A stretch of 64,000 nt of DNA from Polytrichum commune (Eukaryota; Streptophyta; Polytrichopsida; Polytrichales; Polytrichaceae), in assembly GCA_950295325.1 (NCBI GenBank), contig OX485808.1, forward strand, positions 1,492,501 through 1,556,500, in the 5' to 3' direction. Below the pieces are notes generated by a model. That model had not been told where the DNA came from. It did not search any database and was given only the letters and a program-made list of their open reading frames with translations. Shown here in pieces: positions 48,780 through 60,924 of the stretch (its first letter is position 1; the number at the start of each line of letters is the position of its first letter). A program made the position numbers and the translations under genes.

Positions 48780-49274
48780 ATGAAGTTACAGCTCACGGGG
48801 TGTGCTGGAAACCCAATTTGCCTCGTTACCCAAGACCCATCTGATCTCTTCTCACAGGTGGCACTTGAAGATCATTGTGTTGGTGATGCAACTCACGTCA
48901 TTCTTCTGTCACAATACACTCATGACAAGCGGCAACCAAATATACAGAAATCTGTCACATTCCTATACGAGTCTCTTGCAAAGACTGCCACAGCATATGC
49001 GGACTTGCAAGATTATTTCGTGTCTGATTTTTAGTATATCAAAGGTCAGCAGAAAGACCCGATTACTAGAGGTTTAGGGTTTACGTTGCCTGGGTGGATC
49101 CAAACAGGAACACAGGGTCTAGCTCAATCCAAAGCACAAGTTGTATTTGCTTTTGCTCATTTTTTTCTCCAGAGAGGACAATTGAGAATTCTACTCGAGA
49201 GGAACCTGCACCACATAGACACCATGCCGGAAGTGGACACTAAAAATGTGACACTAACTTTGCTTCTGCAGTAG
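48780..49274 (+). pseudogene. Coding-like frame with one internal stop, unknown
   Basis: One frame runs 165 codons from ATG 48780 to TAG 49272-49274, broken only by a TAG at 49032-49034. It reads VALEDHCVGDATHVILLSQY and ESLAKTATAYADLQDYFVSD before the stop, and GWIQTGTQGLAQSKAQVVFA and LERNLHHIDTMPEVDTKNVT after it. Codon use looks protein-like, but I recognise no family. It lies between the SWIM relic and the Harbinger element and may be a further exon of the same decayed gene. Confidence 0.4.
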
Positions 49275-49678
49275 GAGTTTGTTGCCATGTATAACAAGGA
49301 GCCTATCATGCATACCTACCTTCTTGCTTGTCAGAGTTTGGAAGGCAACATCTATTATTAGGGGCTAGCCACACATGCGGCAGGGCTCCACCGGCGAAAG
49401 GCTAGCATTAAGGCTAGCCCAGTAGGCCGGACCCTAGCCGGCAGGGCCCCCAGGAGCCTCACGGCCGGGAGTGGCAAATCTGACGTGGCCGGTTTAGGGG
49501 ACCTGCGGGGAAGCTTCCCGGGTCTCTGCAGACCAGGGGCCGGGAGCAGAGCAGAGCAGACCAGGGGCCTCTTCATTCCAGAAGCTTGCATTCTCTTTCC
49601 ACAAGCCTCTTCAGGGTTTAGTGTTTAGGATATATCACCACAATTTCTTGATAGATTCTTTGTAGGGTTGTTGCCAAT

Positions 49679-51080
49679 ATGGACCCTGATGTCCATAGGC
49701 TCTGCATTGTGCTAATTTTCCAGCTCTCTTTGTTCGCCACTCTGGATAGTGTTTCGAGAGACAAGGAGGCGGTTTTATTATGGCACTGGCAACAATTAGG
49801 TTTGACATTTGCAATGCATGGGTTGAAGTTGTGGAGTGGGAGACAACAACGACGTTTGTGGGCTCATGATCGAGGGTTGTTTAAACCAGGATTCTTCGAC
49901 CAGAACTTGTTGGGCTCTTTCAACGCGAGGGAGTTCAAAGGTTGCATGCGGATGGACGTCTCGACTTTTGAATACTTGTGTAGTGCTCTCGCACCCGACT
50001 TGCAAAGACGAGACACGGCCATGCGTTTGGCCATTCCTATTCAGGTGAAGGTTGCTGTATCAATTACTAGATTAGCCACATGTAATTCTATGCAGTGCAT
50101 TGCCGATTTGTACAAAATTGGCCTATCTTCTAGTCAACTAGCAGTCTCCCAATTTTGTGGTGCCATTAAAAAAAATTTGCTAAGGAAATTCATCAACTGG
50201 CCCTCTCCTTCCACTATGGAAAAATATGCACAGGAATTTGAAGACTTGCAACAGATTCCCTATGTAGTGGGTGCAATGGATGGCTTTCACATACCCATTG
50301 TTGCACCCCGACTACATGCTCCAGATTATTACAACCGCAAAGGATTCTATTCAATCCTTTTGCAGGGCGTTGTGTCGGCGAAATGTTTGTTTTGGAATTT
50401 CGACATAGGATGGGCGGATTCGATGCACGATGCTAATTTGTGGGGTAGGACTGCAATCGGCCAGTACTATGAGACAGACAAGCTCTCGTCATATACTTTG
50501 GTTGGCGATGCTGCGTATCCATGTCGTCCTTAGATGTTGGCTCCTTTTAAGGGCCACAAAGACGGTCTTTCACGCGAGGAGTATCATTGGAACTTTGTCC
50601 AAAGTTCCACACGCATGTGCGTAGAACGAGCATTCGGCATGTTCAAAGGTAGATGGCGAATTCTCCTGAAGATAGTGGACGTGCATTTAACGAATGTACC
50701 CTACTTGGTTTCCACGTGTTTGGTTCTGCATAATATGTGCATAATTTTCAGGAACCTTTTGGAGAGAAGAATGGATGCGGAAGGTCACAGAGGAGGTGCA
50801 CAACGGACTGGCAATACCAAAACAACCGGGTACAACCATGCGCGAACGAATGGCTGTTGCAAACTTGACATTGCAGGGATTGGCCGGCATAGACGACCAA
50901 TCAAAAGAAACTCTAGAATATATAAAGCAAGAGGACGCTGTGGCATTTGAAATTACAATGAGCACCACCGGAAAATCATTCAAAGAGTTGTCGGCAAGAC
51001 GGAATAGCATTGCAAGGAGTCTTTGGATGGCAAAGACAAAGGCGTGCATTGCACAAACTTTCATTGATGAAGACGAATAA
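49679..51080 (+). pseudogene. Harbinger DDE nuclease (ALP1-like), broken
   Basis: The frame from ATG 49679 encodes 284 residues to a TAG at 50531-50533, then continues in the same frame (MLAPFKGHKDGLSREEYHWN), so the TAG probably replaces a tryptophan codon. A one-base frame break near 50770-50775 then moves into the last frame, which ends at TAA 51078-51080 (WMRKVTEEVHNG ... FIDEDE). Catalytic positions of the DDE_4 nuclease are visible: D201 in VVGAMDGFHIPI, the second Asp (about 251) in DSMHDANLW, and Glu in MCVERAFGMFKGRWR after the stop. An N-terminal helical region precedes. In full-length relatives this enzyme cuts at TTA sites together with the Myb-like partner. Two lesions mean it cannot make a whole protein. 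Confidence 0.88.
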
Positions 51081-51126
51081 TGACAATATGTTTTTACATC
51101 TTCTCTACTAGTTTTTGCATTGTTTG

Positions 51127-52946
51127 TTATATACTCATCAATAAAGTCATTTTTATGTCATCACTTGTCTTCAAACTATTCATAAGATTTTTGCTACTTT
51201 CTTCAATTCTACCAATGCATCGCTCTAAAAAAATGTCATCCTTACGCTTAGGCTTGGGTGATTTCGACGTGTTTTCACCACTCTTATGTTCTGTGCCGAT
51301 GGTGAACGATGCGCTTCCGGGCTTAGAACCATCCGGATCCGTTGCACTCGCGTGCGCATGTGAGACAACATGCGCCCTATCGGACATGAACTCGTTCACA
51401 AGTTGGTACCAACGACATTTTTCCGAACGGTCGGATCCGGAGCGCATGTTCATGGCCTTGTCTTCCTTGTAGTCATTGTAAATGAAACTCCATTTCTTCT
51501 TGCAAGCCTCGCTGTCCTTTGGGAAATCCAGATAGAGGGACACAAGTTTCAGGTGCAACCGCGACCAATTGTCCACACCTACACAAGATTACAAACAACA
51601 AGCCATGATTTCAATACGCACACATTCAAAGAATACTTGGTGAATCAAAATATTGTAAATGAATTTAAGTAGCTTACAAGCATGACTAATTTGAACCTAT
51701 TAATTGCATACAACAAATCACATTGCACATTTCCTAAATCCAAACAACAATAAAAACAATTTATTTTTAATCTCGCCAAAAAAAAAAACGTTGCAATCTA
51801 CTTATCCTGGCTAGCGCAGTCTATACCAGCAGACTGCAAAATACAGTCTGCCTGCAGAGCCGGCTACAGCCTGTAGCAGTCAAGCAGGCAGCATTACACC
51901 CTGAGACAGCATTACAGTGTGCAGGCAGACAGGTGATGGTTACAGTCTGCAGACTGTAACCAGCCTACAGACGTGAAAACATGCCCTGTATTACAGTCCA
52001 GGGCAGACTGTATTCATTTTCAGTTGCTGGAATATAGATGGTTACAGTCTACAGACTGTAACCAGTCTACATACGAGAAAATATGCCCTGTATTACAGTC
52101 CAGGGCAGACTGTATTAACTGGAAGTTGCTGGAATATACAGACTGCAGTATACAGTCTGTGTATACTAATCAGAATACAATCTGAATTAAGATATATATG
52201 CATTACAGGGTAGGCTACGATAATTTGGGATTTTTTCGGCTGACTAACGGATACCTCTCAAATTAACGAATATAATGTTTTTAGGGTTAGAGGCGACACT
52301 TTCCACCGTCCATGTGAAAAAAAGGACAAATGAAATCAATAGATGTGCATACTTTTTGCAATGAGGGAAACAAGTAAGCAGGTTGCAATTGGGATCCACA
52401 CACGAAGAACCAAAAGCAAAAATCAAAGTACAAAAAAAGGGAAAAAATAAATTCAAGAGGCACACCTTGCTTTGGCGGTGAGTTGAATGTGTTTTGCATC
52501 TCCCCCCGTACCGAGATGAGGTGAATAACCCAGTGGTCCCTCCAATGGTGAGCATTCTTCAAGAGGTCAACATCGTCTTTGCTATCGTCCAATTCGACAA
52601 TTTCAGGTTTCTTCCGGGGGGCTCTCCGTTTCTTGGTTGACATGGAGTGGTCAATGACGGGATCTTGGGGGCTTCGTTTTGGTGAACCACCCGTGAGATC
52701 AATTGTGGCGGTAGGATTGCCTTGGGCGGGAGCACTAAACCCAAACCCTGGAATTGGAGGCATGTAGGAATGGGAATATAGAAACGGTAATTGATTCCCC
52801 GGCCCGGGAAAGCCATGAAAGAATGGTGCGGGAGGAATGGGAGGACGTTGTCCAGAAAGTGCAGAGACAGCAACAAGTGGGACTCCACCTGTCACAGCAC
52901 TACCACTGGCACCACCCGCTTCCCCACCATTCTTCTGCGACTCCAT
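51127..52946 (-). CDS. Harbinger Myb/SANT-like (trihelix) DNA-binding protein
   Basis: Two exons, 52466-52946 and 51127-51578 on the minus strand, with donor CAAG|GTGTG and acceptor TGTAG|GTGTGG, give 310 residues. Residues ~1-115 are Gly/Pro-rich (HGFPGPGNQLPFLYSH, MPPIPGFGFSAPAQGN). A basic patch KKRRAPRKKP is a likely nuclear signal. The SANT-like domain spans the intron: HWRDHWVIHLISVRGEMQNT, then LYLDFPKDSEACKKKWSFIY and CRWYQLVNEFM. The C-terminus is charged and helical (FLERCIGRIEESSKNLMNSL). In Harbinger elements this protein helps bring the nuclease to the ends. MESQKNGG was chosen as start; an upstream ATG at 53075 would add an implausible poly-Phe stretch. The frame is intact, unlike the nuclease. 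Confidence 0.85.
51820..52190. repeat. CAGTCTGC-rich tandem repeat in the Myb-like gene intron
   Basis: Two ~105-bp units (about 51935-52040 and 52040-52145) share GGTTACAGTCT.CAGACTGTAA, AACATGCCCTGTATTACAGT and GTTGCTGGAATATA. The flanks are full of shorter permutations of CAGACTGTA/TACAGTCTG, which pair with one another as hairpins. All lie within the 887-bp intron (51579-52465). Confidence 0.75.
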
Positions 52947-53465
52947 GGAAAGCACAACCCAATAAACAATAAAATAGGAAGTTGTTGAAAGGAAGCAAAA
53001 AAACACACACAATACCAAAATAAAAATAAAAATAAAAAACAAAACCCGCAATTCGGTGGGGGCTTGGAGCTGCACTTGATGGCAACACTTGATGGGAGCC
53101 TACACCAGCTTTGTGAGGAACGGGGTCTGCAGCATTGTGAGGAACAGAGTCTGGAGCCGGGAGCAGCTGGTCGAAAGTGAGGAGGCCGCAGCTGCTGCAG
53201 ACTCCAGTGAGGTTTTGAAAATGCCACCGTGGGCCTCAGGCCCGCAGCTCCCTTGTCCACCCTGTGCAAAAGGACAAGGCCCGGCACCGGGGGGGGGGGG
53301 GTAGGAGGGCCAGCCTCCGCCCCCTGGAACTTGCATCCCCTAAAACCAGGATCCAGCGAGGATTCCCGCGCCCAGCCCTGCCGCAGGTGAGGCAGTACGG
53401 CCCCGGGCTGGGCCAATGGAGGGGCCCCATTACCTTTACCTGCCGGGGGTGTGGTACCCCCCTTA

Positions 53466-54830
53466 TTCTTGGGACTTTTTGGTAATTACATCGGTTATCT
53501 ATTTGATAAGGTGCTTCCTACCCGTGGCAATGTGGTTTGTACGTGGTTAAATGTATACATTTTCAACTCCTATAAGTAAATTTGTATCCCTTCTCCACTC
53601 CCTCAACAGTAATTCCTCGCATCGATACAATACGTTGTTGCTCCACTCACTCTTGCAGGGTAAGTTGGAATAAAAAACAGTGATGACTGGAATCTCACAA
53701 TATGATTGACTCTTATTTGATCTCCACAGTGTGTTGAAGTGACCCCATTGTCATCTATTCTTCCAATAATTCCTCCTTCTAGTTACCCTCAACTGTCAAC
53801 TATAGCTTCTCCCACTTCATCACTTGAAGCATATTGTTCTCAAGGTCGGCGTGCATCGTCCTCCTTCCCTTCAACCACCCTTCGTGCTGATGGGTGCCTT
53901 CAGCATACACCATTGAAGATTCTTAAACTTAAGTTGCCAACTCAAACCTATCCTCATCAAATTGGCTACCATGCCAAGACATTCTCCTCCCGCCACTACA
54001 AACAATTCTATTGCACGACCTTCCAGAGCGAAATGTGCTCTTTACATTTTTGAATGGCCTCCTTTCTACACATGAACCAACACATGCAAATGTCATCACT
54101 AAACTCATGTTAATATGAAATTTTGTGACATTCCAGGGTTTTACAAAGGATCTTCTTTTCCATTTAATGCTTGAAAGGACAACCTTGTAAAGTCCAATGG
54201 CATCTAATTATTCATGGGGGCACATACCTTACCAACAAATAAGGAAGGCCATATATTGTATTATTATTCTCTTTGACCTTCAGAAAATTTACAATAGATT
54301 TTGCAAACGATAAATCACGTGCCCTTTGAAATTCACTTTGATTGATGTACTTATAGAGCAATGTTCAAACAATCAATGAGTGTACTAAATAATGATCAAA
54401 TCCTTCGAATTACATAAAATCACAACAATCTCTTCCTTTTCGTGTTTACACTCATATCCCACCAATCAATCAAATATGGTATATTTATTTCTCACATCAT
54501 TAATTTACTTTACCTAGTGGGTGAAGTTTGTTTTGCGTCCCCGCCTGCCATGCAATTATTTCCAAATTTTCATTGAGGAATACATTACCACCCACTCTTC
54601 TTGTACTTCAGTTTCCTCCTCTTCATTTGTACCTCCCTTGTTTGTATGTAAATATAACCCTCCAATTTTCTAAGTCACTATCATTGCTATGATCTTCAAA
54701 TTAATTGCTTATGTAATCAATAACTCTAGCCCCAATGACAAAATTAAAATAATTTGTTGTTCCTCATGTTACCATAAGTTGGTTAATGATAGTGTCATCA
54801 CCGTGGGCTTCACTACTTTGTTGCGTTGAA
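53466..54830. other. Spacer right of the Harbinger element
   Basis: No recognisable gene. One 104-codon open frame (53739-54053, plus) is Ser/Pro-rich without a family signature. It could belong to the degraded 3' part of the CACTA element that follows. Confidence 0.35.
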
Positions 54831-54832
54831 AC

Positions 54833-57800
54833 TTGAACCTGCTCTCTTTCCTCATCAATCGAGTCCCTCAAGTCTTGTTCAATTGTGGGTTCATCTTCAA
54901 TGTCCTCTTATCCACCCCACCCCCCCCCCCCAATTACGCACCTCCCCTTGTCCTCAATGTCCACAACCCAACTCCATGTTGGGTTATGTGGGTTCTCGAA
55001 ATAAAATACTTGTCCTATAAATTTGGGGCTCATCCATGGCTCCTCATTGTGCTTCATGGTGATCTTTATCTTCACAAAGCCACATTCATCTTCCACTTGT
55101 GTCACATCATTATGCTCCCCTGTAGTTTTTTGGTACCAATCACCCTTAAATAATACCACCTTAATATAAAAGTCATATTCTATTCCTACAATCTCTTCCA
55201 AAATGTCATAATACTTGAGCCTTGATTGTTGTGGATTTTTGTCACTTTTGCTGACAACGCTATCAATAAATGATGTGTTTGATATCCCTACATTGAATGT
55301 GATTGATGCCCATTCATTTACAATCATAATTTGAAATTAACATCCCTTATTCCAACATGATTTGGAAATGAATTGCACCTTAGATGAGACCCTCTAGAAT
55401 ATTCTCTACAATTTGTGAAACATTCTCCCCCTCCCCCCAATTTCTTGCATCATGTATAGCTTTTAACACCCACTCCTCAATAGGTTTCTAGCATTTTCTT
55501 TTTCTTTTTCTTTTTTTGGTCTTCCAAGGGCTCTTGCTATTTCATTGTATCTCACCTCCCATGTCCACATACATGGATTGTTTAGTAGCACATACGTCTC
55601 TACCTAAAACCCAAACAATGCACATTTGTCAATTTAGATTGTATACTCAATATTCTTTCACTTTGCAATGGTGTTTGAGCATGTGAAGCTGGCTTTCTTT
55701 GGTTTAGGTTTAGTTTTTGTATTTATATTTCTAAGGTGAGAACTAACAATATAGACATCAGAACTAGCTCATATAAAACAAGTTTGTAGAGTATTATATA
55801 CTTGCATAACATCATTCAACCATGTGGGTCATTTCCATGACCCTAGATTATGTCAACTATATTCTATGGGGTCTTCAAACAAAATAAGATTTTGTTTTTA
55901 CTATTCATACATTCAAGCTACAATGTGACAATTTGGGTGGAGTTATACTCCAAACACTATTTAGAGTACCACTATTCTACCTGACACTATTCACTAGGAA
56001 ACATTGTTCATCTCCGTACTACTCATTGAAAATATCATTCATAATAGCACTATCAATGAAAATACGGACAATATTCATTATTCATACGTGTATTCATACC
56101 AGCATCAATTTCTTCCCATGAAGAAATGATTGTGGAGGCTTATTGGGTAGAGGCTAAATATATATTGGAACACAACCATGTAGCTAAATAAATGGTATGT
56201 GCCATACCGTATTGGGTTGAGCCCTACGTACCTCAAAAATCACTCATAGTCCAAAGGTAAATGTCTCTCATTGAAAAGTGAGTCTTTGTGTTGACATCAT
56301 ATGTGTATGGCACACCTTCCCAAAGCTCACTCAAACTCGGCAATAAGAGGTTGAAGATAACATGTCCATGTTGGGCACTTGCTTGGGACCTACAAGTAAA
56401 AACACAATAGATTTTAACACTTGCCATAATTATTAGGGACAATCAAAGGGGTATAAAGATTATTACTGCTCAACATAAATTGAAAAGTGTTTGTTTAGTT
56501 TTTACACACCATGCACTATTGTAGATAACATGATGTGTAAATTTTTTATAGATAGCCATGGTGGCAAATTGTAAATGACAACTATGATTGGCCATGTTAA
56601 ATGAACCCATTGAAGCTAGTTGTATGGATTGACTCAATCCATTGAAATCCATAGTCTCACATATATGCCTAGGGTTATCACCAAAACCTGGGAATGTATC
56701 ATTGACATGCCTCCAAGTTGCACCATGTTGTGGGCCATTCATAAATCCATCCGCATATTTATTATGCTTGTGTCAAACCATCATCTTTGACAATGTAGGG
56801 CTCCTAAACAAGGCTTGCAAACGAGGGATGAGCGGAAAATGCACCAATCTTTGCACAATTATATTACAATGACATCAACTTTGTATGAAGTTGTTCATGC
56901 TTTTCATAACATTATTTAGCAACTATAAACCGCTACATTCCATTAATATTGAGTGATATAACTCCACCCACTTCTCAATTATCTACTTTGGTTGAACGTA
57001 TGTACAAACAAACATCCACAAGGTATCATTCTAACACTTTACATGACACATTCCCAACCCAGCGAACATGGTCACTGAGCATAATCATGTTATGTTACAA
57101 CAATGTGAAATTGTTCATGCATGCATAAGTTTTTGTAAACCATGTTATTGTGAAGCTAATTATAAAACATCAACCAAAAATATCATCATTGAAAGAAGAG
57201 GAAAGGAATATGAAAGTGTTTATAGCCGACATAATGGCACCTTGTTGATTTATATATGGAACAAAAAATTAATGGGCAGAGTTAGTAGATGATGCTATTG
57301 TTGGTCTAGTGAACACAAATGTGAATAAAGTTTACCACAAAGTGTGTAGCATTACAAATCATTTGTTCCAAAGCATATGTCTAGAAGCTAGTAAAATCCT
57401 ATTACTCAAATATGGACCATGTCTAAAATCAATGTATTTCCAAGTGAGATGCCACATTTTAGGTTAGGATTGAACTCCAACTGTCATATATTTGGATTTT
57501 CTTTTGTTATTGTTTAACAATTACAAGTTTTCAACACTATAAGATAATTACAATTAAAGAAGATATGATGAACACAAATGCAGTAAAAGTTGATGGGAGC
57601 ATGTACCAATACAAATATTTTTTTTTCCAAAACATATGCCCAAAAGCTAGTAAAATCCAATATTATACTCAAAACTAGCATGTAGAAAGTAGTCTAGAAA
57701 TTAGTGTATTTCCCTATGGGATATGATAGACTTTTCTAAGTATTTGGCCGCATAATCTGCGCTAATTTTTTTGTATGTTTTCAAGGTTCTTTGTCGCCGG

Positions 57801-58661
57801 AGTTTTTTGGTTAGGGTGCGAACACAGCTGCTCTTGATCACAAGTTTTAGGTAATTCGTTAGTCGGTAGAACTTGTCAACGAACAAATAGTAGAATACTA
57901 TATATAAGTGATTTACGAACCAATGCCCTTATCAAGGTTTTTGACCCTTGCATTCATTTGGCCCCACAGTAAATTGTAACTGGACCGCAAAACCACAATT
58001 GGGCTCTAAAACAACATATAACAAAATACTACGGCTTAATTAAGGATTGAAGTACAGTTGACATATATTTGGAGTTTCATTTCCCATTTTCAACACTAAC
58101 GACTTTTAGAATAGCACAGTTGAACAAATGTCATAAGGGGACATGAATGAAGATTGAACGTGGAAGGTTACCATTAAGTAGATCAAAATAATGAAAATTT
58201 ACCTTCTTAGGTAGTTTCTTGCGCTTTGTGTGCTCTTTGTATGTGCATGTTCCACATGTTGGACAAATGACAAGAGTCTCAAAAGTGCCATAACAAATGA
58301 AATAATTTTTTGGGAGAGCAAAGAATAGTTTGATGGTCGACTCCAACTACCTTTAACACTCTTTGTAGTTCCTCATAAGTGGAAGGATAAACAAGTTGTA
58401 ATTACAAGCAATGATTTGCACACGACACGCATAAAGTCAATCATAGAAGCATTTGTCAAGTTAATTTCTTACTTGCAAATGCAAGATATGGAGCATGGCA
58501 TCAAGTAGGTGATAGAAGAACCCTTGAATACGACCCTTGAATATGTAATAGCACTTGTGGCGAGGTTTCGTGGAGTAGCTCCTTTGAAGACTAAAGTTGC
58601 CTAAATGGTTAAGGCGTGGTTCCTTATTCCTTTCCATAATGCTCAACTGCACGATTGTCAA
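54833..58661 (-). mobile_element. CACTA (En/Spm) element relic: TNP2 transposase and DUF4216
   Basis: Minus-strand peptides appear in transposase order from right to left. At about 58346-58131 is a zinc-finger-like segment (PKNYFICYGTFETLVICPTC). At about 56742-56470 are HGATWRHVNDTFPGFGDNPR and MGSFNMANHSCHLQFATMAI. At about 56442-56233 are QHGHVIFNLLLPSLSELWEG and FSMRDIYLWTMSDF, a core TNP2 motif. At 55327-54908 is a DUF4216-like piece (LKYYDILEEIVGIEYDFYIK, IKVVLFKGDWYQK, GQVFYFENP). The pieces are separated by non-coding DNA and stops. Terminal CACTA repeats could not be paired. Long dead. Confidence 0.75.
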
Positions 58662-59270
58662 AAAGATTCTTTTCTTTTGCCCAAACTTATCGCCCGTATT
58701 TTAAACAAAATTAACTTTGGACAACAGTTGTAGTTTTGATACTGCTTTGAAGTGCATGGCATCTATATATAAGGTTACTTCAGATTGTTGTCAAGTCTTT
58801 CTTTCATTGCAGAGTGTTTGAGAAACTTGATAAACATCAGTATACATCCTGTAATCTTTGTGCTATCTGCGAGGACTAGTGAGAAGTGTGTACTTAGGGT
58901 AGAGGAGGTTTGATGTACTGATGCGCTTAACATTAATTTTCAGCTGTTAGACTATTAGTATTGGAAGATAGGCTTGAAGATATGTTGGAATTCTCTTTAT
59001 ATCATTGCTATTTTTTTTTCATATTCTTATTAACACTAAATTCAAACATGTAACTTCCACATATTACCATAGGTGATATTTAGGGTTTGAGTTTACATTT
59101 AATGTTACTTACTTTCATATGGATATTGATATTAAATGTATGCGTTTGTATTTAGTGTTCCAAACACTCAATATCCTATTTTGTTTAGTGTTCTGTAAAA
59201 CATATCCCGATGATAATCATTGAAAAAAATGGTCGAAAAATTGGATAAAGACACGAGGAGATGATGGCCC
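58662..59270. other. AT-rich spacer
   Basis: No gene recognised; a T-run is present near 59010-59018. Confidence 0.35.
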
Positions 59271-59394
59271 CATAACCCCACATCCTCATCGAGATGTCAA
59301 CCAGGGTCCCAAAGTTGGTTGAGACCTGAAATTTCCAGGAGGTGCAGAACTCCCTGCATTTCCTCGATTTATGCAGGGAGCCTGCTATTAACTA

Positions 59395-60200
59395 AAGACA
59401 AACAACTTTATTGATGTTTTAGAAATAATTGGTTGAAGTTTTACCGGATAGTTACAGATGATCCGGTTTAGGTTGAGAGTTTGATCCGTGACCGGGTGAG
59501 GTTGATTACGGTGCACAGTAAAATTCATACTTACATAAAATGACAATTACAGATAATCCGGCTAAGGTTGAGAGTTTGATCCATGACCGGCTGAGGTTGA
59601 TTATATTAGGGTGCACAGTAGAATTCATACTTACAGAAAATGATACTTATAGATGATCCGGTTTAGGTTGAGAGTTTGATCCATGACCGGCTGAGGTTGA
59701 TTAGGGTGCACAAGTCAATGTATTCACATTTTGGGGGAAACATGTGCAGCTTTTGCAGTGATTCGTCAAAGACGATGAGTCTCAAACCAAGCTTTCTGTC
59801 ATACTCAACAGTCAGTTGTATGAGAAATCGCAATTTGCAGTATTTGTGATTAATTACGATGCTTGACATCGTAATTTCTTCTGGCACATTTTGTGCGACA
59901 AGCACTTTTTGTTGCTAATTAAGCATGGTCTAGAGTTTGATCCGTGACCGGCTGAGGTTGATTAGGGTGCACAGTAGAATTCATACTTACAGAAAATGAT
60001 AGTTACAGATGATTCGGTTTAGGTTGAGAGTTTGATCCGTGACCGGCTGAGGTTGATTAGGGTGCACAGTAAAAATCATACTTACAGAAAATGATACTTA
60101 CAGAGTTTGATCCGTGACCGGCTGAGATTGATTAGGGTGCACAGTAAAAATCATACTTCCAGATGTTCATGCCTTCAGAATATTACGGATCATTTTAGAA
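59395..60200. repeat. ~98-bp tandem array related to the GGGGAGA MITE
   Basis: Six copies of a unit with GTTTGATCC.TGACCGGCTGAG, GATTAGGGTGCACAGTA and CATACTTACAGAAAATGATA begin near 59480, 59575, 59676, 59935, 60030 and 60105. The edges read AGAAATAATTGGTTGAAG on the left and TTACGGATCATTTTAGAAG on the right, both landmarks of the GGGGAGA MITE family. The array therefore looks like an expansion inside a member of that family. Between the third and fourth units an unrelated ~215-bp segment (about 59715-59930) interrupts it, containing an ATTACGATG..CATCGTAAT palindrome. Confidence 0.7.
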
Positions 60201-60920
60201 GAAATCCAAAAGTTAGCATTGATGGTGCAGGATGAGTGGGAGTTTTGCCTGGGTCTGCACTGCATCCTGGAGGGAGGCCACTTTTCAATCCCAAATGCAG
60301 ATCCAAGAATTACTGGGCTTGTTTAAGGACCTCGATGGGACGTGGCGGGGTGCAGGGTGATTAGTGCGAGTGGGGCCCGCACTGTCTTTTGGCCATTCCT
60401 GCTCTATTGATTCAGGTTTCCGGAAATTTGCGGCGCAACACTTGTATGTACAGAAATTGCAGCGGAGATGCGCCGCCGATGGCGCAATTTTTGTGGGGAC
60501 CGGATTCCCGTCGCCGAGGGCTCCCCAGCGATGGCCGGATGATGCGAATCGGTGCACAATTGCGCAAATGGTAGCCAAAATGGCCCTGTGAGTAAGAAGC
60601 GAGCACGCAGAGCAGAGAGGATGCCTGAGGGCTTACTAAGTTAACTCATAGGTCGGCCATAGCGAAACAATGAGGGTATGCATAAGGGCGGAGGTAAGTA
60701 CACGTGGAAGGGGAATGGAGAGAGGTTGGAACGATCTCTGGTGCGCGGACGGTGATTTCAGTGTCAGATTTGGGAGGGAGATGGTGAAAAACGGCGGCTG
60801 TGGCGACGGTCGAGGTAGGAGACCTCTTGTTCGGAGAGCCCAAACATTCTGCTCAACTTGAGCTGGTCCTCGAGGGGAAGAGTACTTACATTGAGTGCAG
60901 AGGAGGTTTGATGTGGTGCG
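60201..60920 (+). promoter_or_regulatory. GC-richer region upstream of EXO70
   Basis: This stretch contrasts with the AT-rich spacer on its left. Overlapping open frames occur on both strands (about 60285-60578 minus, 60364-60591 plus) with no family match. It probably contains the promoter and leader of the EXO70 gene. No defined promoter element was identified. Confidence 0.35.
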
Positions 60921-60924
60921 AGAT

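Larger units (their letters stand above)
49361..53462. mobile_element. PIF/Harbinger DNA transposon, near-complete (4,102 bp)
   Basis: TTA target duplications (49358-49360, 53463-53465) flank inverted ends: left GGGGCTAGCCACACATGCGG, right complemented GGGGGGTACCACACCCCCGG, both continuing CAGG. Inside are the two genes expected of an autonomous Harbinger, a DDE nuclease (plus) and a Myb/SANT-like protein (minus), converging with 46 bp between them. Subterminal regions are GC-rich with many GGGCC, CCGG and CAGACCAGGGG repeats; a G12 run lies near 53290-53302. The nuclease frame is broken while the partner gene is open. Confidence 0.9.

Noticed and set aside
52947-53416. 174-codon minus-strand frame and other frames at the right end of the Harbinger element
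   Set aside because: These frames come from GC-rich subterminal repeat DNA and have no stable domain. The Myb-like gene starts inside, at 52946.
60285-60578. 97-codon minus-strand Cys-containing frame
   Set aside because: It overlaps two plus-strand frames in GC-richer DNA; its cysteine spacing matches no zinc-binding family I know.
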